Shown here: positions 35,443-43,897 of the stretch, piece by piece
Layout of the letters: each line of letters starts with the position of its first letter
Position numbering within the stretch: the stretch's first letter is position 1
NCBI RefSeq assembly: GCF_006716485.1
Contig: NZ_VFPD01000002.1
Span: 310,001 to 374,000, forward strand
Direction of reading: 5' to 3'
From: Chryseobacterium aquifrigidense
GTDB taxonomy: Bacteria > Bacteroidota > Bacteroidia > Flavobacteriales > Weeksellaceae
Length of the DNA stretch: 64,000 nt
Position numbers and translations under genes: made by a program
Notes under the pieces: model-generated
What the model was told of the DNA's origin: nothing
Seen by the model: only the letters and a program-made list of their open reading frames with translations
Database searches by the model: none

Positions 35443-36258
35443 TTATTGTTTGATTACTTTCTCGGTTTTTGAAGTTCCGTCTGAGAAGTCCACCTTAATG
35501 AGGTAGATTCCTTTTGGAAGTGAAGAAATATCCAATCTTTCTGAAGTATTGCTGAGCAGAGATTTTCCGCTTGCATCAATTACAGTGGCAGATTTGATCT
35601 TTTTGTCAGTTTTGATATTGATCTCTCCTTTTGTAGGGTTTGGATAGATGTTTGTGATCTCTTTTACTTTAGCATTGGTTTCCTGAGTCGCCAACGTGGC
35701 ACTTGCCAAAACCTGTACATCATCTATTGAAAGGCTGTCTGCATCATTTGCTACATAGCGGAATCTGAATTTAACATTCGCCTGCCCCGCATAGGATGCT
35801 AAGCTCACAGTAATTGCCAATGTTTCATAATCAGTATATAATCCGTAGTTTTCTTCAACCCATACCTGATTCCAGGTAGTTCCTCCATCTGTAGAGACTT
35901 CTACTTTTAAATCTCCGTTTGGATTTGGATCAACCATGTATTCGTATCCAATTTTAGCATTGAATTTTAGTACCGGACTTGTTGTTCCTACTAAACTGAA
36001 AGAAGGGCTTGTTAAATGAGCGTCCTGTGCCTGGGCAATCCATCCTATAGCGGCTGATTTTCCTCCATTGATATTAAATGTTGCCTGCCCGGTTGCATTG
36101 AAGATTGTGGTAGTGAATCCCCAAGGTCTTGAAGCTACATTTGTTCCGGTTGTCCATCCTGTTGGAGGAAATGTCGTACCCTGAAAAGTCTCTGTGAGAA
36201 TCTGTGCTTTCCCAAATACAAAAGAGATTAGGAAAATGAATAGTAATTTTGTTTTCAT
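35443..36258 (-). CDS. T9SS type A cargo protein with choice-of-anchor J-like domain
   Basis: A 271-residue secreted protein. The signal peptide MKTKLLFIFLISFVFGKAQ is followed by a jelly-roll domain of the cleaved-adhesin/choice-of-anchor-J type (ETFQGTTFPPTGWT, SPSFSLVGTTSPVLKFNAKI, FRYVANDADSLSIDDVQVLA). The last ~70 residues are a type A sorting domain (NIYPNPTKGEINI, LPKGIYLIKVDFSDG, TEKVIKQ) that directs export through the type IX system and attachment or release at the surface. It probably binds a surface or polysaccharide ligand. A second protein of the same design is at 49004. Confidence 0.88.
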   Translation of the reverse strand: MKTKLLFIFLISFVFGKAQILTETFQGTTFPPTGWTTGTNVASRPWGFTTTIFNATGQATFNINGGKSAAIGWIAQAQDAHLTSPSFSLVGTTSPVLKFNAKIGYEYMVDPNPNGDLKVEVSTDGGTTWNQVWVEENYGLYTDYETLAITVSLASYAGQANVKFRFRYVANDADSLSIDDVQVLASATLATQETNAKVKEITNIYPNPTKGEINIKTDKKIKSATVIDASGKSLLSNTSERLDISSLPKGIYLIKVDFSDGTSKTEKVIKQ

Positions 36259-36344
36259 TTGGTTTACGTTTAAAGTTGTTAGTAAATGTAATAAAAAAAT
36301 GAAAATAATTACATGTTTTTTAATTTTTTATGAATATTTGTCAG

Positions 36345-37886
36345 TTACGAACTGCATGAGAGTGTGGAACATCCGGCTGTATCATCGTATCCTGACGGTC
36401 TTTTGACAGAGAACTCCGGGTATATTTCCTCATACGGATTTTCAAGGGCTTTGATTAACTTCTCAAGCATCTCTTTTCTGCCATTGCTGATCTCTTCAAT
36501 ACATTCATAGAGAAGATAATTTCGGAGTATAAATATTGGGTTGGATTTTTCCATCATGGCTAAAGAGTCTTCTTCCGAAATGGAGTTTAACGCTTTTCTT
36601 GCTTCATAACTTTTGATGAAACTATTAAGTTTTTCCAGCTTCTCTTCATTCAGAATACTATAAGAGGTGTCTTTAAAAAGTTCCGATATATTTGCGTTTT
36701 GGGTTATTTTTTTCAGTTGATTGAAAAACAGGGTGTAATCCAGCTGAAGTTCCTGCATAAGACCCTGCCAGTTGGTGAAAAATTCTTCATCCTGTTTTAG
36801 AAGCTGATCAAAACCAAATTTTTTACAAAGCATTTGATCATGAGCTTCCCAAAAATAAGTTCCGAAATTATTTAAAGTATCTTCTAAAAACTTTTCATCT
36901 TTGATTAATGGGTGAAGAGCATTGGCGAGCTGCCAGAGATTCCATTGGGCAATTTGTCCCTGTTTTCCGAATGCATATCTTCTTCCCGGAAGGTCTGTGG
37001 TGTTGGGGGTGAAATTCAAATCATATTCGTCCATCATTGAATAGGGACCGTAATCAATGGTTAATCCCAGAACTGACATATTATCTGTATTCATCACTCC
37101 ATGTACGAATCCCACTCTGAACCATTCAACCATTAGGTTAGCAGTTCGGGTACATATATTTTCAAAGAAGTCTTTGTATTTCTTATTGTCAGTGGCTGTA
37201 ATTTCGGGGTAATAGTTTTCAATGGTAAAGTCGGCAAGATCCTGAAGATTGTTGTATTCTCTTTGGGCAGACATAAGTTCAAAATGTCCGAAACGTAAAA
37301 AGCTTTCAGCAGTTCTGATAACCACAGCCCCTTTTTCCAGTTTTGGATTTCCATTGTACATGATGTCCCGCATTACATCTTCACCTGTAAAAGCCAGACT
37401 AAGCGCTCTTGTTGTGGGAACGCCTAAGTGATACATGGCTTCACTCATCAGGTATTCGCGTACAGAAGACCTTAGTACGGCTCTTCCATCGGCATGTCTG
37501 GAGTATGGGGTAGCGCCGGCTCCTTTCCATTGGATCTCGGTTTTTTTTCCTGCCTCATTGGTAATTTCACCTGCAAGGATGGCTCTTCCGTCTCCAAGCT
37601 GTCCAGCCCAGTTTCCGAACTGATGTCCCGCATACGCTGTAGAATAGGTTCGAACGTTTTCCGGAAGGTTATTTCCAACCAGAAAGCTCAGATCTTTATC
37701 TTCATATGTCCCCAAACCTATTTCCTTTGATAAGGTTTCATTAAAAGCAATCAATTCCGGTTTATCAAAGCCGGAAGGTTTAATGGTAGCAAATAAAACC
37801 TTTGGAGTGTTTCTCTGCATGGGATTGTTTGAAAAATCACCGGGAAAAGTTTCAATAAATGGCTGTCTGATACGTTCGATATTCAT
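36345..37886 (-). CDS. selO: SelO family protein adenylyltransferase (YdiU)
   Basis: A 513-residue pseudokinase-fold enzyme that transfers AMP to Ser, Thr or Tyr of proteins. Conserved segments are YAGHQFGNWAGQLGDGRAIL near residue 85, QWKGAGATPYSRHADGRAVL near 119, SSVREYLMSEAMYHLGVPTT, and VHGVMNTDNMSVLGLTIDYG near 260, where Asn and Asp ligate metal. The extreme C-terminus CSTLSCSS keeps the position where eukaryotic SelO has selenocysteine, with Cys in its place. The -7 box is only 5 nt from the ATG, so the mRNA should be leaderless. Confidence 0.95.
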   Translation of the reverse strand: MNIERIRQPFIETFPGDFSNNPMQRNTPKVLFATIKPSGFDKPELIAFNETLSKEIGLGTYEDKDLSFLVGNNLPENVRTYSTAYAGHQFGNWAGQLGDGRAILAGEITNEAGKKTEIQWKGAGATPYSRHADGRAVLRSSVREYLMSEAMYHLGVPTTRALSLAFTGEDVMRDIMYNGNPKLEKGAVVIRTAESFLRFGHFELMSAQREYNNLQDLADFTIENYYPEITATDNKKYKDFFENICTRTANLMVEWFRVGFVHGVMNTDNMSVLGLTIDYGPYSMMDEYDLNFTPNTTDLPGRRYAFGKQGQIAQWNLWQLANALHPLIKDEKFLEDTLNNFGTYFWEAHDQMLCKKFGFDQLLKQDEEFFTNWQGLMQELQLDYTLFFNQLKKITQNANISELFKDTSYSILNEEKLEKLNSFIKSYEARKALNSISEEDSLAMMEKSNPIFILRNYLLYECIEEISNGRKEMLEKLIKALENPYEEIYPEFSVKRPSGYDDTAGCSTLSCSS

Positions 37887-37890
37887 CCTT

Positions 37891-37898
37891 CAAAGGTA
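37891..37898 (-). promoter_or_regulatory. -7 promoter box of selO
   Basis: TACCTTTG on the minus strand matches TAnnTTTG. The expected transcript start (5-7 nt downstream) coincides with the ATG at 37886. Confidence 0.55.
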
Positions 37899-37909
37899 TT
37901 AATTATAAA

Positions 37910-37943
37910 AGAAAAGACCTTCCAAATAATTGAAAGGTCTTGT
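37910..37943 (-). terminator. Terminator of the PBP1A gene
   Basis: A 12-bp stem (37914-37925 with 37930-37941) with a 4-nt loop; its only mismatch becomes G-U on the minus strand. It lies 20 bp after the PBP1A stop codon. Confidence 0.7.
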
Positions 37944-37961
37944 GTATTACTAAAAGAGAAT

Positions 37962-40340
37962 TTATTTATTGAAATCTACTTCATCATTGGAATGAAGGTT
38001 TTCATTGATGTTGTCCTCTTTCTTTTCTGTTGGTTTTTTAGGAGTTGGATCTGCTGGTCTTGGGTTTTTGATTTCGTCAATGGTCTGAAGACTTCCATCA
38101 TCGCCATATCCTCCACTTAATCCTTTAAGGTTTGAACATCCGTCTTTCCAGTCTGAAGGTTTAATAAACTTATCATCCGGAGTAACCCCTAAGCTCTTAT
38201 CCGCCCAAACTTTCTTCATGAAAATGGCCCAGATCGGTAATGCCATTCTCGCACCCTGACCTTCACCTGTTCCAAAGAAGTGGGTGGCTCTGTCTTCCCA
38301 TCCAACCCATGCTCCTGTTGCCAGTTTTGGAGTAATTCCCATAAACCATCCATCTGAGTTGTTCTGAGTTGTTCCTGTTTTAGCAGCAATTTCTACCGCT
38401 TTTGAGATCCCTCTTCTTCCCAACTCTCCGGAAGCGGTTCCGTACTGTGCAACACCTTTCATGAGTTCAATCATGGTGTACGCATACATTGGGTTCATTA
38501 CTTCTTTCGGCTCTACGTTTACTTCTTTGATAACTCTACCGTTGGCATCTTCAATTCTCCAGATCATTTCTGGTTTGTTATAGTTACCATAGTTAGCAAA
38601 AGTACTGTAAGCACCAAGCATTTCGTAAATCGTAATGTCTGATGAACCTAAAGCGATAGTATTGTTTCTTGGAATATCTTCTGTTACTCCCAGATCTCTT
38701 GCCGTCTGGATTACAGCGTCTACTCCTGTCATTTCAATTAGTCTTGCAGCAACAGGGTTTTGAGAGTGTGCCAATGCATCTTTCAATGTAAGCATTCCAC
38801 CTCTTCCCGGTACGTGCCATCCGTTATGATCATAAGTTCCGTTAGAAACGGCTGAACAAGGAGTCATTCCCAGTTTCATAATAGCCGTAGCATATACGAA
38901 AGGTTTGAAGGTAGATCCTACCTGTCTCTTACCTTGCTTGATGTGGTCATACTGGAAGTGCTGCCAGTCGATACCTCCTACCCAGGCTTTGATTTCTCCG
39001 GTTCCCGGAACCATAGACATCAAACCTGCCTGTGCAATTTGTTTGTGGTATCTGATAGAGTCCCATGGAGACATTTCAACCTCTTCTTCTCCGGCCCATG
39101 TGAATCGTGAAGTTTTGATAGGTTTCTTGAACTCCATCATGATGGAATCTTCAGGCATTCCGTCAGCTTTCAGCAATTTGTAACGGCCGGTTCTTTTCAT
39201 GGCCTGAACCATTACATCTTTGATCTGTTTATCATTAAGATAGTAGAAAGGTCTGTTCTTTCTTCCTCTCTGTTCTGCATCAAATCTCTTCTGAAGATCT
39301 GTTAAGTGTTCTTTGATTGACTCTTCAGCATATTTCTGCATTTTAGAATCAAGAGTAACATATATTTTTAAACCGTCCTTGTAAAGGTTAAGTTTTTTAC
39401 CGGTTTCTTTTTCATGAGCATCAAGATATTTATCAATCTCTTTTCTCAGATAGAACTTGTAATAAGCAGAATATCCATCTGTTATACTTTTGATAGGGTG
39501 GAAGTCTACTTCAATCGGAGTAGCAGCTGCTTTTTCATAGGTTGCAGCATCAATATATCCGGTTTTCTGCATTTGATCCAATACCACATTCCTTCTTTCT
39601 TTAGCCTTTTCAGGATATCTGTAAGGATTGTTTTTTCTTGGATTTTCAAGCATTGCTACAAATGTTGCAGCTTCAGGTAGTGTAAGCTCAGAAGTCTTCT
39701 TGTTAAAGTAAACTCTGGAAGCCATTTCAATACCATTAGCATTGAAAAGGAAATCGAATTTATTGAAGTAAAGAGTAATAATCTCTTCTTTGGTATATCT
39801 TTTCTCAAGGCTCACGGCTACTACCCATTCTTTCAGCTTCTGGAATGCTCTCTGAACTTTATTCTGAGAAGCGTTTCCTGTGAAAAGAAGTTTGGCAAGC
39901 TGCTGGGTAATGGTAGAACCTCCACCACGTCCACCACCGTATGCTACGGCTCTGGCAACGGAATATAAATCGATTCCCGAGTGTTCTTTAAAACGCTCAT
40001 CTTCTTTAGCCTGTAGGGCATAAATAAGATAAGGAGGAAGATCCTTATAAACGATTGGCTGGGTTTTTTCTTTTTCAAATTTACCCAGAGTAACTCCATC
40101 TGAAGATATGATCTCAGAAGCAACAAAGATGTCCGGATTTTCAAGTTCTTTTACATCAGGCATTTCCCCAAGGAATCCTTGAGAAACCGAAAAGAAAAGT
40201 CCTGAAATTCCCAGAACCACTGCAATGAGTCCGATCCAGATAAATGAAACCCATTTTCTCCAGGAGGTATCTTTCTTTTTCTTGGGAGGCAGAGGAAATG
40301 TTTTCCCCTTATTTCCTGCATTTTTTTTGTTTTCTTCCAT
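37962..40340 (-). CDS. Class A penicillin-binding protein (PBP1A)
   Basis: A 792-residue bifunctional peptidoglycan synthase. A Lys-rich cytosolic start and one membrane helix (~33-52) precede the GT51 glycosyltransferase domain, with catalytic Glu in KEDERFKEHSGIDL near 113 and GGGSTITQQLAKLLF near 140. The transpeptidase domain has Ser476 in GSTFKPF, the SQN motif in HSQNPVAARL near 530 and KTGT in AAKTGTTQNNSDGWF near 645. The tail is acidic and Pro-rich. It is the third gene of the ricT-gldH-PBP1A unit, 6 bp after gldH. Several names (mrcA, ponA) are in use, so none is asserted. Confidence 0.96.
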   Translation of the reverse strand: MEENKKNAGNKGKTFPLPPKKKKDTSWRKWVSFIWIGLIAVVLGISGLFFSVSQGFLGEMPDVKELENPDIFVASEIISSDGVTLGKFEKEKTQPIVYKDLPPYLIYALQAKEDERFKEHSGIDLYSVARAVAYGGGRGGGSTITQQLAKLLFTGNASQNKVQRAFQKLKEWVVAVSLEKRYTKEEIITLYFNKFDFLFNANGIEMASRVYFNKKTSELTLPEAATFVAMLENPRKNNPYRYPEKAKERRNVVLDQMQKTGYIDAATYEKAAATPIEVDFHPIKSITDGYSAYYKFYLRKEIDKYLDAHEKETGKKLNLYKDGLKIYVTLDSKMQKYAEESIKEHLTDLQKRFDAEQRGRKNRPFYYLNDKQIKDVMVQAMKRTGRYKLLKADGMPEDSIMMEFKKPIKTSRFTWAGEEEVEMSPWDSIRYHKQIAQAGLMSMVPGTGEIKAWVGGIDWQHFQYDHIKQGKRQVGSTFKPFVYATAIMKLGMTPCSAVSNGTYDHNGWHVPGRGGMLTLKDALAHSQNPVAARLIEMTGVDAVIQTARDLGVTEDIPRNNTIALGSSDITIYEMLGAYSTFANYGNYNKPEMIWRIEDANGRVIKEVNVEPKEVMNPMYAYTMIELMKGVAQYGTASGELGRRGISKAVEIAAKTGTTQNNSDGWFMGITPKLATGAWVGWEDRATHFFGTGEGQGARMALPIWAIFMKKVWADKSLGVTPDDKFIKPSDWKDGCSNLKGLSGGYGDDGSLQTIDEIKNPRPADPTPKKPTEKKEDNINENLHSNDEVDFNK

Positions 40341-40346
40341 TTATGG

Positions 40347-40811
40347 TTACGGTTTAGCCGTTTCTATTTTTACCCCAATATCCTCAATTCCCGGAAGGTT
40401 GTCATTTCTCATCGCCTGGGTAAGACCGATTTCATACTTTCCTTTTCCTGGGAACTGGTAATTTACTTTATACTGAAAAAAAGTTTCCTTCGTATCACCA
40501 AACCCTGTACCAAGCCATTCTCCGTTCGGTTTTGCCAGTACATAATTCAGGGTGTCTGTTTCCTTTTTTTTGTTTTGGAGATTGGTGAAATTCACTATAA
40601 ACCTTATATTGCTGTAAGGATAATTGTTGTTATTTCTTACAACAAATATAATATTTTTAGGATTCTGCGGATCTGAAATTTCAAGATTAAATTTTTGCTC
40701 ACTTTTCTTATTCCATTTGTTATCAACGGAATTCATGATGATGTCTCCTCCTGAGGAAGAGTTACAGCTAAAGAAAAGGATAAGTGACAGTAATCCTAAA
40801 ATTTTATGCAT
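40347..40811 (-). CDS. gldH: Gliding motility lipoprotein GldH
   Basis: A 154-residue lipoprotein (MHKILGLLSLILFFSC, lipidated Cys at 16) with the GldH beta-domain: WNKKSEQKFNLEISDPQNPK, NNNNYPYSNIRFIVNF, LAKPNGEWLGTGFGDTKET and a final YEIGLTQAMRNDNLPGIEDI. GldH is needed for gliding in Flavobacterium johnsoniae and is associated with the type IX machinery. Many Chryseobacterium keep it without gliding. Its ATG overlaps the 3' end of ricT by 8 bp. Confidence 0.93.
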   Translation of the reverse strand: MHKILGLLSLILFFSCNSSSGGDIIMNSVDNKWNKKSEQKFNLEISDPQNPKNIIFVVRNNNNYPYSNIRFIVNFTNLQNKKKETDTLNYVLAKPNGEWLGTGFGDTKETFFQYKVNYQFPGKGKYEIGLTQAMRNDNLPGIEDIGVKIETAKP

Positions 40812-42183
40812 TATTATCTTTTTTTGGAGGATATTTCTTTTTGAATTTCTTCTTGTTTGGGTTGCTCTGTGGTTTTTTATCAGCGTCAGAATTATTCACA
40901 GCTTTTTCCACAGGTGCTTTTTGCTGTGGGTGCTGTTTTTGAGGTTTAGGCTGATTTACAGACTGTGGGTTCGGGTTTTCGGTTTTTTCAGATCTTTCCG
41001 GTCTGTTTCTTTTTTGTCCCTGTCCTTGTCCTTGTGGACCCTGTTGGTTGTTATTCTGCTTATTTTGGTTATTTCTATTTCTGTTTCCTCTGTTTTTCTT
41101 CTCAAAACGATCCACATTATTTTCCTGGATCAGATCAATAGTGTGGGTAGAGGGTTCAGGTTGTTTCAGATCTTCAAGAGGAAGTGTTTTTTCTCCTCTT
41201 TTGTTTTTTGAAATCAGCTTTTTAACAAGATCAATATCGAAATCATACCATGCAATTGAACTGTCCACATAGGCAAACCACATTTTCTTTTTGAAAACGT
41301 CAATTTTAATACAGAATGCTTTTCCTTTCTCTGTTTCCAGAGTCGTTGAAGATGAAGGGAAGTTGCTTAACGCATCCAGGTAGCTGTCAAGCTCATAGTT
41401 AAGGCAGCATTTCAGCTTACCGCACTGTCCTGCCAGTTTCTGAGGATTGATACTCAGCTGTTGATATCTTGCAACATTGGTGTTTACAGACCTGAAATCT
41501 GTAAGCCATGTAGAACAGCAAAGCTCACGTCCGCAAGACCCGATTCCACCCACTTTGGCGGCTTCCTGTCTGAAACCGATTTGTTTCATGTCGATCTTGG
41601 TACGGAATGCTCCGGCGTAATCTTTGATCAGCTGTCTGAAATCTATTCTGTTATCAGCAGTATAATAAAAGGTTATTTTTGAAGAGTCACCCTGATATTC
41701 CACATCGGTAACTTTCATTTCAAGGCCTAATCTTTGTGCAATTTTTCTTGCTTCAAGTTTTACGCCGTCTTCTTTTTTCCTTGCTTCCTGCCATACCTCA
41801 AGATCTTTTTGGTTGGCCTGTCTGTATATTTTAAGTGCCGACTCTTCCGAAAATTTTTTCTTTTTCATCTGAATCTTTACTAATTCTCCCGTAAGGCTTA
41901 CTACGCCTACATCGTGTCCCGGACTTGATTCTACTGTAATTACGCTACCTATATGTAAAGGAATATTATTTACATTCTTATAAAACGATTTTCTGTCATT
42001 TTTAAATCTAACTTCTACAAAATCACACCTGTTTGGTGCCGGATTGTTGATGTTAGAAAGCCAGTCAAAAACACTTAATTTATAACTATTCCCGCAGGTA
42101 TTTACATTTTCACAGCCATTTGCGGTTTTTTTAGGGCCGCAAGAATGTGCAGAATCGCCGGATGTTTTACATCCACAACTCAT
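40804..42183 (-). CDS. ricT: PSP1/RicT family regulatory iron-sulfur protein
   Basis: A 459-residue protein. The PSP1 domain (~40-290) carries the conserved Cys pairs VGGIGSCGRELCCSTWLTDF and GQCGKLKCCLNYELD, and RIDFRQLIKDYAGAFRTKID before them. The N-terminus adds further Cys (MSCGCKTSGDSAHSCGPKK), and the last ~110 residues are disordered and rich in Asn, Gln, Lys and Pro. In Bacillus, RicT belongs to an Fe-S complex that steers RNase Y; in Flavobacteriia the gene is regularly next to gldH and its role is unknown. It leads the ricT-gldH-PBP1A operon. Confidence 0.9.
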   Translation of the reverse strand: MSCGCKTSGDSAHSCGPKKTANGCENVNTCGNSYKLSVFDWLSNINNPAPNRCDFVEVRFKNDRKSFYKNVNNIPLHIGSVITVESSPGHDVGVVSLTGELVKIQMKKKKFSEESALKIYRQANQKDLEVWQEARKKEDGVKLEARKIAQRLGLEMKVTDVEYQGDSSKITFYYTADNRIDFRQLIKDYAGAFRTKIDMKQIGFRQEAAKVGGIGSCGRELCCSTWLTDFRSVNTNVARYQQLSINPQKLAGQCGKLKCCLNYELDSYLDALSNFPSSSTTLETEKGKAFCIKIDVFKKKMWFAYVDSSIAWYDFDIDLVKKLISKNKRGEKTLPLEDLKQPEPSTHTIDLIQENNVDRFEKKNRGNRNRNNQNKQNNNQQGPQGQGQGQKRNRPERSEKTENPNPQSVNQPKPQKQHPQQKAPVEKAVNNSDADKKPQSNPNKKKFKKKYPPKKDNNA

Positions 42184-42205
42184 ATTTTCTATTATTTATA
42201 ATCTG

Positions 42206-42213
42206 CAAATTTA
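42206..42213 (-). promoter_or_regulatory. -7 promoter box of ricT-gldH-PBP1A
   Basis: TAAATTTG on the minus strand, 23 nt before the ricT ATG (42183). Confidence 0.55.
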
Positions 42214-42431
42214 TGTATTTTTATCTTTATGCGATTCTAAAATACTCAAATAAGCTGAATTCGACATAAAACATTTCCAGATTTTGAAGAGAAATGATGG
42301 CTGGAGGCGTGGTTGGAGGTGTTGTACGGAAATATAAGTGTTGATTTTTAATTTTATATTTTGCTCTGTGCTGTTTAATTTAACATTTATTATCTTTTTA
42401 CTTTTCTTAGGGTGTTTTTATTGCATAACCA

Positions 42432-42461
42432 TTTAATTTTAAACGATCGTTTAAAATTAAA
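42432..42461. promoter_or_regulatory. Perfect 30-bp palindrome, operator-like
   Basis: Positions 42432-42461 are a perfect palindrome centred between 42446 and 42447, with core TTTTAAACGATCGTTTAAAA. The only CG-bearing part of an otherwise A/T-only spacer is at its centre. It has no T run and is not a terminator. It lies ~155 bp upstream of the fadL-type -7 box. The inner AAAC-N4-GTTT spacing is like operators of TetR-family fatty-acid regulators such as PsrA, so a regulator binding site is likely. No regulator gene is adjacent. The rest of 42184-42646 shows no gene. Confidence 0.6.
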
Positions 42462-42615
42462 CAATGAATGTAACTTGGTTTTTTACCTGTTTTAAATGGT
42501 TAATAATGATGATTTTGTGTTTTATTTTCTTTAAGTTGTTATTTTAAACATAGTTTTCTTTTAGAATATTGTTTAAAATATTAGGAAATATTAACAGACG
42601 TATTCAAAATAATTT

Positions 42616-42623
42616 TATATTTG
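42616..42623 (+). promoter_or_regulatory. -7 promoter box of the FadL-GDSL operon
   Basis: TATATTTG fits TAnnTTTG and lies 23 nt upstream of the ATG at 42647. Confidence 0.55.
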
Positions 42624-42646
42624 GCTTATATATATAATAATAGTCT

Positions 42647-43885
42647 ATGAAAAAAATATTAGTATCAACTGCTTTATTGGCGGGAGTTCTATCTTATGCA
42701 GGAGGCTTCAGAGTTTCCCTGCAGGGGGTAAAACAATTGGCAATGGCGCATACTAGTGCTCATGCCGAAGACGCGAGTGTGACATTCTTTAACCCGGCGG
42801 GTATGTCATTTATCCCTTCCAAACTGAGTGTAGTGGCTGGAGGGTTTGGTGCAAGTAATAAAGTTACGTTTCAAAACTTCAATACTTTACAAAGTGCAGA
42901 AACAGATAACCCTATAGGAACACCTATATATGCAGCAATTACTTATAGACCCATAGAGAAACTTACCGTAGGATTCAGTTTTTCAACGCCTTTTGGAAGT
43001 ACAATCAAATGGCCTGATAACTGGGAAGGTAAAGAATTGGTGCAGAAAATGGAGCTGAAAAGTTTCTATTTCCAGCCAATGGTCTCTGTAAAATTGGCGC
43101 CATGGGTTTCTTTCGGTGCCAGCTATATCTATGCACGAGGAAAAGTAGATTGGGACAAAGCAGTGACTCAATTTGACGGAAAGGTTAACATTAATGATAA
43201 TAACGCAAGCGGTCACGGTTATGGATTCGGTTTCTACTTCAGACCTGATCCGAAATTAGATGTGAGTATTGCTTACCGTTCTGCAATCGATATGAAAGCT
43301 AAATCAGGAACAGCTACCTTCCAGTTCCCTTCACAATCTGTTTATAATCAGCTAAAACTGAATGCTGCAGGACAAGATGGTTTCTCAGCAACATTACCAT
43401 TGGTTGAAGAATATACTATTGGTTTAACCTATAAGGTAACACCGAAATGGCAGGTTTCTGCAGACTTTAACTATCATGGATGGGAAAGATACAGCAAACT
43501 TACATTGGATTTCGACAATGCACCTATTGGAAACAATCCTTCAGATCCGACAATTCTTACAAATCCTAAGAACTTCAAAAACTCCAAAACTTTCAGACTG
43601 GGAACTCAGTATGCGTTCACAAACATGATTTACGGACGTTTGGGAGCTTATTATGATGAAGCACCTTATACTACAGATAACTTTATCCCGGAAACACCTT
43701 CATATGATACCTATGTGGTTACAGGTGGGGTAGGCTTCAAGCTGAAGCAGTTCGGAATTGATATTGCGGGAGGATATGCAATGCCTCAGTACAGAAAGGT
43801 AAATAATGCTAATATAGGGCTTAACGGACAGTCTAAAGCAACAGCTTTCTACCTGGGTCTAGGTTTCTCTTATAATCCATTTTAA
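42647..43885 (+). CDS. OmpP1/FadL family outer membrane transporter
   Basis: A 412-residue beta-barrel of the FadL/TodX family, which moves long-chain fatty acids or other hydrophobic molecules through the outer membrane. A signal peptide (MKKILVSTALLAGVLSYAGG) is followed by the N-terminal hatch motif GFRVSLQGVKQLAMAHTSAH and DASVTFFNPAGMSFIP, typical of the family (NPA motif). The strands end with an aromatic C-terminus (YLGLGFSYNPF), the outer-membrane insertion signal. It is paired with the GDSL-type lipoprotein 12 bp downstream, which suggests that released lipid products are taken up through this barrel. Confidence 0.93.
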   Translation: MKKILVSTALLAGVLSYAGGFRVSLQGVKQLAMAHTSAHAEDASVTFFNPAGMSFIPSKLSVVAGGFGASNKVTFQNFNTLQSAETDNPIGTPIYAAITYRPIEKLTVGFSFSTPFGSTIKWPDNWEGKELVQKMELKSFYFQPMVSVKLAPWVSFGASYIYARGKVDWDKAVTQFDGKVNINDNNASGHGYGFGFYFRPDPKLDVSIAYRSAIDMKAKSGTATFQFPSQSVYNQLKLNAAGQDGFSATLPLVEEYTIGLTYKVTPKWQVSADFNYHGWERYSKLTLDFDNAPIGNNPSDPTILTNPKNFKNSKTFRLGTQYAFTNMIYGRLGAYYDEAPYTTDNFIPETPSYDTYVVTGGVGFKLKQFGIDIAGGYAMPQYRKVNNANIGLNGQSKATAFYLGLGFSYNPF

Positions 43886-43897
43886 TTTTAGAAGACT

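Noticed and set aside
40624..41211. A 195-codon plus-strand frame across gldH and ricT.
   Set aside because: It is antisense to two recognised genes and its product is a Phe/Leu-rich artefact of Lys/Glu/Asn/Gln-rich coding on the other strand.
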